This document shows, in pieces, positions 46,463-55,261 of a DNA stretch of 64,000 nt; positions within the stretch are counted from its first letter, which is position 1, and the number at the start of each line of letters is the position of its first letter. The DNA comes from Mucilaginibacter segetis. Its GTDB lineage: Bacteria; Bacteroidota; Bacteroidia; Sphingobacteriales; Sphingobacteriaceae. The translations under genes and the position numbers were made by a program. The DNA lies in assembly GCF_016522075.1 (NCBI RefSeq), contig NZ_JAEHFW010000001.1:1116001-1180000 (forward strand). The letters are read 5' to 3'. The notes beneath the pieces are model-generated. The model searched no databases. It was not told the DNA's origin and worked only from the letters and a program-made list of their open reading frames with translations.

Positions 46463-49162
46463 ATGATGTTATACTTATTAAAAATTAAGAATGCGGGCAA
46501 ACTACTGGTTTTAACCGCCCTTTTCCTTACCTCGGTAATCTCATCGCCGGTTAATGCCCAAAGCGGGGCAATAGCCTTGCAGTGTGAGCATTTAGATGCA
46601 CCGCTGGGTATTGATGCGGCACATCCCCGCTTAAACTGGCAAATGGGCGACCCTACGCAAGGTGCCAAACAAACCGCCTATCAGGTATTGGTAAGTACAG
46701 ATTCTGTTCAGCTATCAAAAAATATAGCCGGGGTATGGGATTCAGGAAGAATAAGCTCTGCTAATAGCAATATTGTTTATAACGGTAAACCACTGCAGCC
46801 TTTTACCAAATACTACTGGAGTGTTAATATCTGGAACAAAGCGGGTGTAAAACTGAGTAAAAGTCGCATAGCCAGTTTTGAAACAGGTATGATGCAAATG
46901 ACCAACTGGCGGGGCAACTGGATAAGCGACTATGGCAGTATTAATACTAAACCCGCGCCATATTTCCGTAAAGTGTTCAAGACATCAAAAAAAATAAAGT
47001 CGGCACGTGCTTATATCGTGGTTGCCGGGTTGTATGAATTATATATTAATGGTAATAAGGTGGGGGATCACCGGCTCGACCCGATGTACACCCGGTTCGA
47101 CCGAAGAAACCTTTACGTTACCTATGACGTTACCAGCCAACTTCGCGAAGGTAAAAATGCCATCGGTGTGCTTTTGGGTAATGGCTGGTATAATATGCAA
47201 TCGTTGGCGGTGTGGAATTTCGATAGAGCACCCTGGCGTAATCGCCCGGCGTTTTGTTTAGATATGCACATCACTTACGATGATGGCACATCTGAAATTG
47301 TGTCAACAGATGATAGCTGGAAAACACATAGCAGTCCCATCATTTCAAATAGTATTTATACCGGCGAACATTACGACAGTCGTTTAGATATGCCCGGCTG
47401 GAGCACTGTTGATTTTGATGATAAAAATTGGAAGGGTACCATGCTACGCTCAGCACCATCAAAAAATATAGTAAGCCAGGTAATGTACCCTATTAGAAAT
47501 GTGGACGAACTGCCTGCAAAATCTATCAGGAAATTTGACGATACCACATATGTTTTTGATATCGGCCAAAATATTGCCGGGGTAACCAAAGTAAAGCTAA
47601 GAGGCGACAGCGGTACAGTAGTACGTATTAAACACGGCGAAAGGCTGTATCCTAACGGGCATGTAGATATGTCTAACATTGATGTTTACTACACACCCAA
47701 AGATAAAAGCGACCCTTTCCAAACCGATATTGTAATATTGAATGGTAAGGGTGAAGTAGAGTTTATGCCTAAGTTTAATTACAAGGGCTTTCAGTATGTA
47801 GAAATTACCAGCAGTAAACCTATCGAGCTTCATAAAGAAGATGTTACGGGATATTTTATGCATAGCGATGTGCCTGCTGTCGGCACCATCAGTTCATCAA
47901 ACCCGCTGATAAACAGGCTGTGGTGGGCAACCAATAATTCCTACTTGTCTAACCTGATGGGTTATCCTACAGATTGTCCACAGCGCGAGAAAAACGGCTG
48001 GACCGGTGACGGCCACTTCGCGGTGGAAACGGGCTTATTTAATTTTGATGGTATAACCATCTATGAAAAATGGTTGGCCGATCATCGCGATGAGCAGCAG
48101 CCTAATGGCGTATTGCCGGATATTATTCCAACAGGAGGGTGGGGATATGGCAGTGCAAATGGTACCGACTGGACAAGCACCATAGCTATTATCCCATGGA
48201 ATTTGTACTTGTTTTACGGCGATAGCAAACCCCTGTTCGATAATTACAAGAACATAAAATCGTATGTCGATTATGTTGACGGCATAAGTCCTTCGGGCCT
48301 TACGGTTTTTGGGCGTGGCGACTGGGTACCGGTTAAATCATCATCATCTCTGGAATACACCTCCTCCATTTATTTTTATGTTGATGCAGGTATTATGGCA
48401 AAGGCTGCTAAGCTGTTTAACAAAAAAGCCGACTATGAGCACTATACCGCATTAGCTGCAAAAATAAAAAAGGCGATAAACGATAAATACTTTAACAAGG
48501 CTACCGCCATGTACGACAAAGGTGTGCAAACTGAACTAAGCATGGCTTTGCAATGGGGTATAGTGCCCGAGGAATATAAGGCTAAAGTGGCGCAAAACCT
48601 GGCAGACCGCGTGGCTGCGGATGGCATGCACCTTGATGTGGGCGTTTTAGGCGCCAAGGCTATCTTGAATGCTTTAAGCAATAATGGTCAGGCCGAAACA
48701 GCTTATAAACTGGCTGCTCAGGATACCTATCCTTCATGGGGCTGGTGGATAGTTAACGGTGCTACCACCCTTTACGAGAACTGGAAAATTGACGCCGCCC
48801 GGGATATCTCTTTAAACCACATGATGTTTGGAGAAATAGGTGGCTGGTTCTTTAAAGGTTTGGGAGGAATATTGCCTGATGAAACCCATCCCGGCTTTAA
48901 AAATATCCTGCTTAAACCAAACTTTGTTACCGAACTGAATTATTTTACTGCAACACACAACGGGCCTTTTGGTAAAATAGTTTCTTCATGGAAAAGGTCG
49001 GGCAAAAAAGTTATTTATGATGTGGTTGTTCCGGCTAACTCTTCGGCTACCATTAGTTTTCCGAAACAGGTATCAAAAGTTACTTTAAATGGTATACAAA
49101 TAAAAAATATAAGCAGGTGTAATATACCGGCAGGCAGTTATCATTTTAATATTGTTGAATAG
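46463..49162 (+). CDS. GH78 alpha-L-rhamnosidase
   Basis: The 899-residue secreted enzyme cleaves terminal alpha-L-rhamnose from glycans or glycosides. A Sec signal peptide (LLVLTALFLTSVISSPVNAQ) is followed by an Ig-like domain (HPRLNWQMGDPTQGAKQTAY), beta-sandwich domains (AYIVVAGLYELYINGNKVGD, GVLLGNGWYN), the (alpha/alpha)6 catalytic barrel from about residue 470, and a C-terminal beta domain. The barrel has PTDCPQREKNGWTGDGH with Glu509, and GATTLYENW with Glu772, where the acidic active-site residues of GH78 lie. There is no lipobox, so it is probably periplasmic. An intact family member of normal length (about 900). Confidence 0.94.
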   Translation: MMLYLLKIKNAGKLLVLTALFLTSVISSPVNAQSGAIALQCEHLDAPLGIDAAHPRLNWQMGDPTQGAKQTAYQVLVSTDSVQLSKNIAGVWDSGRISSANSNIVYNGKPLQPFTKYYWSVNIWNKAGVKLSKSRIASFETGMMQMTNWRGNWISDYGSINTKPAPYFRKVFKTSKKIKSARAYIVVAGLYELYINGNKVGDHRLDPMYTRFDRRNLYVTYDVTSQLREGKNAIGVLLGNGWYNMQSLAVWNFDRAPWRNRPAFCLDMHITYDDGTSEIVSTDDSWKTHSSPIISNSIYTGEHYDSRLDMPGWSTVDFDDKNWKGTMLRSAPSKNIVSQVMYPIRNVDELPAKSIRKFDDTTYVFDIGQNIAGVTKVKLRGDSGTVVRIKHGERLYPNGHVDMSNIDVYYTPKDKSDPFQTDIVILNGKGEVEFMPKFNYKGFQYVEITSSKPIELHKEDVTGYFMHSDVPAVGTISSSNPLINRLWWATNNSYLSNLMGYPTDCPQREKNGWTGDGHFAVETGLFNFDGITIYEKWLADHRDEQQPNGVLPDIIPTGGWGYGSANGTDWTSTIAIIPWNLYLFYGDSKPLFDNYKNIKSYVDYVDGISPSGLTVFGRGDWVPVKSSSSLEYTSSIYFYVDAGIMAKAAKLFNKKADYEHYTALAAKIKKAINDKYFNKATAMYDKGVQTELSMALQWGIVPEEYKAKVAQNLADRVAADGMHLDVGVLGAKAILNALSNNGQAETAYKLAAQDTYPSWGWWIVNGATTLYENWKIDAARDISLNHMMFGEIGGWFFKGLGGILPDETHPGFKNILLKPNFVTELNYFTATHNGPFGKIVSSWKRSGKKVIYDVVVPANSSATISFPKQVSKVTLNGIQIKNISRCNIPAGSYHFNIVE

Positions 49163-49216
49163 GATATCAAAAATAATAGCTAATTATGGTAGTTAAATAA
49201 TTAGGTTGTAAGTATA

Positions 49217-50242
49217 ATGAGGAACTTTTTAAAAATATTAAAGATCGATGAGTACTCCATTACCCCTTATTATGCACAATTATATAATTCCATATTAAGA
49301 GGCATAGAAGAAAATGAAATTGATCAGAACGACGTACTGCCCTCTATAAATGATTTGAGTATTGCGTTGGATATTTCAAGAAATACTATTACCCGCGCCT
49401 ATAACGATTTAAAAAAAATCGGGGTGATCTCCTCAATTCCCGGTAAGGGATATTTTATCTCCAATACCCGGGTAGATCAGCCTGTTAAAGTGTTATTGCT
49501 GTTTAACAAATTAAGCAGCCACAAAAAATTAATGTATGATGCCTTTGCCGGGTCACTTGATCAAAAAGCTTCTATAGATTTTTATATCTACAACAGTAAT
49601 TTTAACTTTTTTAAAAAACTCCTGCTCGAAAAGTTAGATAAGTACGACAAATTTGTAATAGTACCCCATTTTATTGATAAAGCTGATAATGCCTTTGAGG
49701 TAATAAACGAAGTGCCAAAAAGCAAACTGATACTAATGGGTAAGCTGGTAAATGGGGTTACCGATAAATTTGGAGCTGTTTACGAAGATTTTGAAAGCGA
49801 TATTTTTAACGCATTGGTTGGGTTAACCGAAAAAATTAAGCAGTACGATACCTGTAGTATTGTGTTTCCAAAACAAAGCTATTTTTCTACTGATATTTTG
49901 ATCGGTTTTTTAAATTACTGCAAAACATATAATTGCGAATATGAGATCATCTCTGATCTTAAAAACGAGAAGGTACTTAAAAAAAGTTTGTATATCGTGC
50001 TTACTGAAGCAGATCTGGTTAGCCTGATAGATAAGGCAGTAAGTTCAGGCTGTAAGATAGGGGAAGATATAGGCGTGATCTCCTACAACGAAACCCCTTT
50101 AAAGCGGTTGATATTAAAAGGAATAACCACAATATCTACCGATTTTAAATTTATGGGAGAAAAAGCGGCAGAACTGGTGCTTAATAATTCTACCGAACAT
50201 ATAAAGGTGCCTTTCAATACCATCATACGGGAGTCGTTATAA
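49217..50242 (+). CDS. GntR-type HTH regulator with LacI-like sugar-binding domain (probable rhamnose regulator)
   Basis: The 341-residue protein has a GntR winged HTH at about residues 10-80 (PYYAQLYNSILRGIEENEID, VLPSINDLSIALDISRNTIT, RAYNDLKKIGVISSIPGKGY) fused to a periplasmic-binding-protein-like effector domain (VKVLLLFNKLSSHKKLMYDA, KFVIVPHFIDKADNAFEVIN, GVISYNETPLKRLILKGITT). Such hybrids in Bacteroidota regulate sugar catabolism. Sitting inside the locus between two rhamnosidase genes, it is the best candidate to sense rhamnose or rhamnulose. The shared motif near 44382, 44507 and 50291 is its likely operator. AraC-type regulators, typical for rhamnose elsewhere, are absent. Confidence 0.88.
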   Translation: MRNFLKILKIDEYSITPYYAQLYNSILRGIEENEIDQNDVLPSINDLSIALDISRNTITRAYNDLKKIGVISSIPGKGYFISNTRVDQPVKVLLLFNKLSSHKKLMYDAFAGSLDQKASIDFYIYNSNFNFFKKLLLEKLDKYDKFVIVPHFIDKADNAFEVINEVPKSKLILMGKLVNGVTDKFGAVYEDFESDIFNALVGLTEKIKQYDTCSIVFPKQSYFSTDILIGFLNYCKTYNCEYEIISDLKNEKVLKKSLYIVLTEADLVSLIDKAVSSGCKIGEDIGVISYNETPLKRLILKGITTISTDFKFMGEKAAELVLNNSTEHIKVPFNTIIRESL

Positions 50243-50290
50243 GTTATCTGTAATTTACTATAAACATTCCCTTAGAATTGCCACACAACG

Positions 50291-50309
50291 GGTACAGATG
50301 GGGATAGTT
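50291..50309 (-). promoter_or_regulatory. Candidate operator copy 3, before the GH106 gene
   Basis: The minus strand reads AACTATCCCCATCTGTACC, matching copy 1 in ATCCCCATCTGT and ACC. It lies about 150 bases before the GH106 start, and no such motif is seen before the GH78 gene or the regulator gene. Confidence 0.55.
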
Positions 50310-50459
50310 TAACCACTTTATAAATTTATACTTGTTAGTATATATCCGCCTTGCCGCGGCTCTTATATAAACCTGAATATTTTTTTAATAATTTTTGAGT
50401 TGAGCTTATACCGTGAGGTTTTGGAGGTTACTTTAATAAAACACTAACCACTTCATTAT

Positions 50460-53400
50460 ATGTTTGTTACAACACGTAAAAAAGGATATGTTTATTTACT
50501 ACTGATAATTATACTATCAGGTTTAAGCGCCTGTATTACAAAAAAGAAAGCCGCAGTTATTCCCGTTGCTCACATGACGCCGCTCGAAACAGGTTTCATG
50601 ACTGCGCCCGATTCCATCCAAACAAGCGTTTACTGGTACTGGATATCTGATAACGTATCAAAAAGAGGCGTGATCCATGATCTGGAATCCATGAAAAAAG
50701 TGGGAATAAATCGTGCCTTTATTGGTAATATATGGCAGGATGATGTACCCGCTGGTAAGGTTAAAATATTCTCGGACGAGTGGTGGGATATATTACACGC
50801 CGCGTTAAAAAAAGCTACTGAATTAAATATAGAAATAGGCATATTTAACAGCCCGGGCTGGAGCCAGTCTGGCGGACCTTGGGTAAAGCCTGAGCAGGCT
50901 ATGCGGTACCTCACCTCCTCGGAACTTAAAATTAAAGGGCCTTTCAAATTTCACGGTAAACTTGCCACCCCGGCAAAGAATTTTCAGGATGTAAAGGTGA
51001 TAGCGTATCCCGTTGCGGATGACTATTTAAGTACCATAGATGTTCTTAAACCAAGTATAATTTCAACACCTGCTATAGAGGGGATTAATAAGCTTATCGA
51101 TAATAATGATACTACAGGGATAATTTTTACCCAGCAGACCCATTACGCTATTGATATAAAATCAGCTAAAACATATACTGCGCGCAGTTTAGTTATTGTG
51201 CCCGCCCATAACACCATGACCCTTGAAGGGGATATACAGGTGAATAACAATGGCACCTATACTACCATAAAGCATTTTATAGTTGATAGGAGCAACAGTA
51301 ACCTTAATGTGGGATTTGCTCCTTACGGTCCGGCTGCAATAGCAATCCCGGCTACCACATCAAAAAATTTCAGGGTGTTGTTTACAAAGGTATCCCAGGG
51401 TTGTGGTATTACAGAACTTAAACTATCGGGTACGCCCGTTGTAGAAGATTATATAGAAAAATCATTAGCTAAAATGTGGCAGACTCCCTTCCCATATTGG
51501 GATGCTTACCAGTGGCCTGCACAACCGGCGTTTGCAAATAATAACCTGGTTATCGACCCTTCAAAAGTTTTAGATATTTCCCAATATATGACTTCCGACG
51601 GAACCCTGACCTGGGATGTGCCACCGGGTAATTGGATGATAGAGCGCAGCGGGATGACACCTACTAACGTACAAAATGGTCCGGCATCTCCAATAGCAAC
51701 AGGCTTAGAAGCGGATAAAATGAGCAAAAAACATATTACGGAACATTTCGATGCTTTTTTGGGCCAGATATTAAAACGCATACCTCCTGAAGATCGTAAA
51801 ACGTGGAAGGTAACTGTTGAAGATAGTTATGAGACCGGCGGGCAGAACTGGACAGACGGACTTATTGAAAAATTTAAGCAGCATTACGGCTACGATCCAA
51901 CTCCGTATATTCCGGTGCTGCAGGGCAAAGTGGTAGGAAGCGAGAATAAGTCTGATCGTTTCTTATGGGACCTGCGACGCTTTGTTGCCGACAATGTAGC
52001 ATATGAGTATGTTGGAGGCTTGCGAGAGGTGAGTCATGAACACGGCTTAACCACATGGCTGGAGAATTATGGACATTGGGGATTTCCGGGTGAATTTCTG
52101 CAATACGGTAGTCAATCTGACGAAGTAGGGGGAGAGTTTTGGAGCGAAGGCAGTTTAGGTAATATCGAGAACCGGGCAGCTTCATCTGCGGCGCATATTT
52201 ACGGTAAAACCAAGGTTTCGGCCGAGTCATTTACTTGTGCCGGGCTTCCTTATTACCGTTATCCGGCAATGATGAAACAACGCGCCGACCGTTTTTTTAC
52301 CGAAGGCATTAATAATACTTTACTTCATGTATATGTAAGCCAGCCATATGAAGACAAAGCACCGGGCGTTAACGCTTATTTTGGCAATGATTTTAACCGG
52401 TTAAATACCTGGTTTTATGATATGGATATATTTCTGAAATACATCAAACGCTGCAATATGATGTTGCAGCAAGGTAAATACGTTGCAGATGTGGCTTATT
52501 TTATAAGTGAGGATGCCCCAAAAATGACGGGTGTACAATCTCCGGTATTGCCACAGGGATATTCATTTGATTATATAAACGGAGAGGTAATAAAAGCCAG
52601 GCTCACTGTAAAAGGTGGCAGGCTGGTATTGCCTGATGGTATGCAATACAGTATTTTGGTGTTGCCGCAATTAAAAACCATGCGTCCGGAACTTTTGCGA
52701 AAAATAAAAGAACTGGTTATGCAGGGTGCAGTAATATTAGGGCCTAAACCTGAGGTTTCTCCAAGTTTGCAGGGATACCCCGAAGCAGATGTGCAAGTGA
52801 GACAACTGGCCGATGAGCTTTGGGGGAATATAAATGGCACCACCATAAAAACCAATCATGTGGGTAAGGGTATGGTGATGAGTAACTTGCAATTGCAGGA
52901 AGCTTTGGATGCTATAAATGTTATACCTGACGCAAAAGTTACCAAAAGTGATTCCATTTTGTTTATTCACAGAGCGATAGCAGACGGTTCTGTCTATTTT
53001 ATCTCCAATCAAAAGCCATCATCGGTGAAAATTTCACCGCAATTCCGGATAACAGGTAAGCAGCCTGAGTTATGGGATCCGCTTAACGGCAGCATGCGCG
53101 ATCTTCCTGTTTATACACAAACGGAATTAACTACTACAGTTCCTGTAGAGCTGGCGCCATTAGAAAGTGCCTTTATCGTTTTCAGGAAAGATGCTGCCCG
53201 GGGGATACAATCAGGTAAGCAAAACTATCCTGCTCCATCCAAAGTAATTACAATTAACAGCCCCTGGGTTGTTAATTTTGACAGCAAAATGCGTGGGCCT
53301 GCTAAACCTGTAGTTTTTACAAAACTTACCGATTGGACAATCAATCCTAACGATAGTATACGTTATTATTCAGGCACTGCTGTATACCACAATAAGTTTA

Positions 53401-53726
53401 ACATTGGTAAAGTTGCCAAAGGCCAAAGCGTAATACTTGACCTGGGCATGGCAAGGGCCATTGCTAAGGTAATTGTAAATGGGAAACCTGTTGGCGGCGT
53501 TTGGACAGCTCCCTACAAAGTTGATATAACTAACGCGGTAAAGGCAGGTGAAAATACATTGGAGGTGAAGGTGGTAAATACATGGGTTAACAGGCTTATC
53601 GGGGATAGTATCCTTCCGGAGGATCAACGAAAAACATGGACCATACATAACCCTTATAATCCACAAACCGGACTGGAGTCGTCAGGCTTAATTGGGCCCG
53701 TCAGTTTAGAACTAATAAACTATTGA
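50460..53726 (+). CDS. GH106-like alpha-L-rhamnosidase lipoprotein
   Basis: The 1088-residue enzyme has a lipoprotein signal peptide (LLLIIILSGLSAC, Cys about 25). The catalytic barrel shows the GH106 style opening: SVYWYWISDNVSKRGVIHDL, ESMKKVGINRAFIGNIWQDD, and IGIFNSPGWSQSGGPWVKPE. Acidic residues in TVEDSYETGGQNW (Glu454, Glu458) and in LENYGHWGFPGE/SDEVGGEFW (Glu535, Glu555, Glu559) are plausible active-site carboxylates. Beta-sandwich domains follow, with a C-terminal galactose-binding-like module (ILDLGMARAIAKVIVNGKPV, GGVWTAPYKVDITNAVK). It likely sits on the membrane and releases rhamnose from complex glycans such as pectin side chains or arabinogalactan decorations. Linkage specificity is unknown. 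Confidence 0.92.
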   Translation: MFVTTRKKGYVYLLLIIILSGLSACITKKKAAVIPVAHMTPLETGFMTAPDSIQTSVYWYWISDNVSKRGVIHDLESMKKVGINRAFIGNIWQDDVPAGKVKIFSDEWWDILHAALKKATELNIEIGIFNSPGWSQSGGPWVKPEQAMRYLTSSELKIKGPFKFHGKLATPAKNFQDVKVIAYPVADDYLSTIDVLKPSIISTPAIEGINKLIDNNDTTGIIFTQQTHYAIDIKSAKTYTARSLVIVPAHNTMTLEGDIQVNNNGTYTTIKHFIVDRSNSNLNVGFAPYGPAAIAIPATTSKNFRVLFTKVSQGCGITELKLSGTPVVEDYIEKSLAKMWQTPFPYWDAYQWPAQPAFANNNLVIDPSKVLDISQYMTSDGTLTWDVPPGNWMIERSGMTPTNVQNGPASPIATGLEADKMSKKHITEHFDAFLGQILKRIPPEDRKTWKVTVEDSYETGGQNWTDGLIEKFKQHYGYDPTPYIPVLQGKVVGSENKSDRFLWDLRRFVADNVAYEYVGGLREVSHEHGLTTWLENYGHWGFPGEFLQYGSQSDEVGGEFWSEGSLGNIENRAASSAAHIYGKTKVSAESFTCAGLPYYRYPAMMKQRADRFFTEGINNTLLHVYVSQPYEDKAPGVNAYFGNDFNRLNTWFYDMDIFLKYIKRCNMMLQQGKYVADVAYFISEDAPKMTGVQSPVLPQGYSFDYINGEVIKARLTVKGGRLVLPDGMQYSILVLPQLKTMRPELLRKIKELVMQGAVILGPKPEVSPSLQGYPEADVQVRQLADELWGNINGTTIKTNHVGKGMVMSNLQLQEALDAINVIPDAKVTKSDSILFIHRAIADGSVYFISNQKPSSVKISPQFRITGKQPELWDPLNGSMRDLPVYTQTELTTTVPVELAPLESAFIVFRKDAARGIQSGKQNYPAPSKVITINSPWVVNFDSKMRGPAKPVVFTKLTDWTINPNDSIRYYSGTAVYHNKFNIGKVAKGQSVILDLGMARAIAKVIVNGKPVGGVWTAPYKVDITNAVKAGENTLEVKVVNTWVNRLIGDSILPEDQRKTWTIHNPYNPQTGLESSGLIGPVSLELINY

Positions 53727-53737
53727 TCGCTGCTAAT

Positions 53738-53777
53738 AAAAAAGCTACCGGAATATCATTGACATCCGGTAGCTTTT
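53738..53777. terminator. Bidirectional Rho-independent terminator
   Basis: AAAAAAGCTACCGGA and TCCGGTAGCTTTT form a perfect 12-bp stem around a 12-base loop, between the convergent GH106 and TolC-like genes, with T runs on both strands. Confidence 0.93.
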
Positions 53778-53800
53778 AGCATATAAATTATAGGCTTAAA

Positions 53801-55213
53801 TTATTTCCAACCGCCGCCTAATGCGCGATAGAGTTCGGCAACAGCGCTTAGTTCGTCTCTTTTTATAGAAGCAAGTTCCAGTTCGCCCTGTAGTACATTG
53901 CTTTGTGCGGTTATTACCTCCAGGTAGTTAGCAATGCCATTCTTAAAAAGAAGATCAGCATTGTTGGTGGCCTTTTGTAAGGTGTTTACCCTGTTTATGG
54001 CTATTTCCTTTTGTTCCTTTAGCTTTTGGATCTTCACTAAAGCATCTGAAACTTCGCCAACAGCATTTAGAACAGATTGCCTGAAACGCAGTACCGTTTC
54101 CTCTCGCTCCACCTTTGCAACTTTATATTGGGTGCTCAATTGTTTATGTTGCAATAGTGGTTGTACAATTCCGCCTGCCACTACTCCGAATAATGATGCA
54201 GGTACATTAAACCAGTTGCTGGCCTTAAACGAGTTTACTCCGCCGCTTGCTGTAATATTTAACGATGGATACATATTAGCTCCCGCTATACCAACCCTGG
54301 CATTTGCAATGTTCAGTTGTAATTCTGAACTCCTCACATCCGGCCTGCGACTTACTATTGCTGATGGCAAGCCTGCAGGTAAATTCTCAGGTATTACAAG
54401 CTGATCAAGTATAGAGTTCCTTGTAATCGTATTTGGCAATTCACCTGTAAGTATTCGTAATGCATTTTCCTGTATACTTATGTTTTGTTCAAACTGCGGA
54501 ACAAGCTGGGCTGCGGTCTGCCGTTGTGCTTCTGCTTGCTGCACAGCCAGCAATGTTACCTGCCCTGCGTCATACTGCAGACGTATAATGCGCAGCGTAC
54601 TATCATTAAGCTTAACATTCCTTTCTGCAATGTTAAGTTGTTCGTCAAGCATTAAAAGATTATAGTACCCCTGTGATACACTGGCAACTATATTGGTTTG
54701 TATGGCCTTTTTCGCCTCAACTGTTTGCAAATAGGTAGCCAATGCGCTTTTGTTCTGATTACGAATCTTACCCCATATGTCAGCCTCCCAGGAAAGGGCC
54801 AGGTTGGCCGAATAATCTTCAATATGTTTTTTGCCAATATTATACTGGTTTAAACTCAAACCATTTAAGCTATTGTCTGACGGGTGGTTACTGCTTGCCG
54901 TAATGTTAAGGTTAACTTCCGGTACATAGTTCCAGTTTACCTGTTTAAATAATAGTTGCGAAGCCTCGATATTTTTAACTGCTATTTGCATATCATAATT
55001 TTTAGCTATCGCGGTATCTATTAATTGTTGTAAGGTGGCATCTGTAAAGAAATTTTTCCATTGGATGTCGGCTATACTGCTGGTGTCACCCAAGGTTGTT
55101 GCATCATTAAATGTTACGGGTAGTTCGGGTTTGGGTGTTTCCGTATTTCTGGTCACATTACAGGCGCTCAGGATAAGCAGTATAAATCCCAGGCTGTTTA
55201 TATATTTTTTCAT
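53801..55213 (-). CDS. TolC/OprM-type outer-membrane efflux lipoprotein
   Basis: The 470-residue protein is the outer-membrane channel of the RND system. A lipobox LSAC follows the signal peptide (Cys about 18). The two repeated OEP halves show LQQLIDTAIAKNYDMQIAVK, LSWEADIWGKIRNQNKSALA, VSQGYYNLLMLDEQLNIAER, GLPSAIVSRRPDVRSSELQL and AEQ-like NGIANYLEVITAQSNVLQGE. This NodT/OprM form is typical for HAE-RND pumps. It lies 48 bases downstream of the pump gene, last in the operon. Confidence 0.94.
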   Translation of the reverse strand: MKKYINSLGFILLILSACNVTRNTETPKPELPVTFNDATTLGDTSSIADIQWKNFFTDATLQQLIDTAIAKNYDMQIAVKNIEASQLLFKQVNWNYVPEVNLNITASSNHPSDNSLNGLSLNQYNIGKKHIEDYSANLALSWEADIWGKIRNQNKSALATYLQTVEAKKAIQTNIVASVSQGYYNLLMLDEQLNIAERNVKLNDSTLRIIRLQYDAGQVTLLAVQQAEAQRQTAAQLVPQFEQNISIQENALRILTGELPNTITRNSILDQLVIPENLPAGLPSAIVSRRPDVRSSELQLNIANARVGIAGANMYPSLNITASGGVNSFKASNWFNVPASLFGVVAGGIVQPLLQHKQLSTQYKVAKVEREETVLRFRQSVLNAVGEVSDALVKIQKLKEQKEIAINRVNTLQKATNNADLLFKNGIANYLEVITAQSNVLQGELELASIKRDELSAVAELYRALGGGWK

Positions 55214-55261
55214 TTTTTCTAATTTATAAGTTGATACTTTTTAAGCCGATGACTACCAATG

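Noticed and set aside
47075-47110. Possible tRNA T-arm sequence (ggttcgacc)
   Set aside because: It is inside the GH78 coding frame and no acceptor or anticodon stem can be drawn around it.
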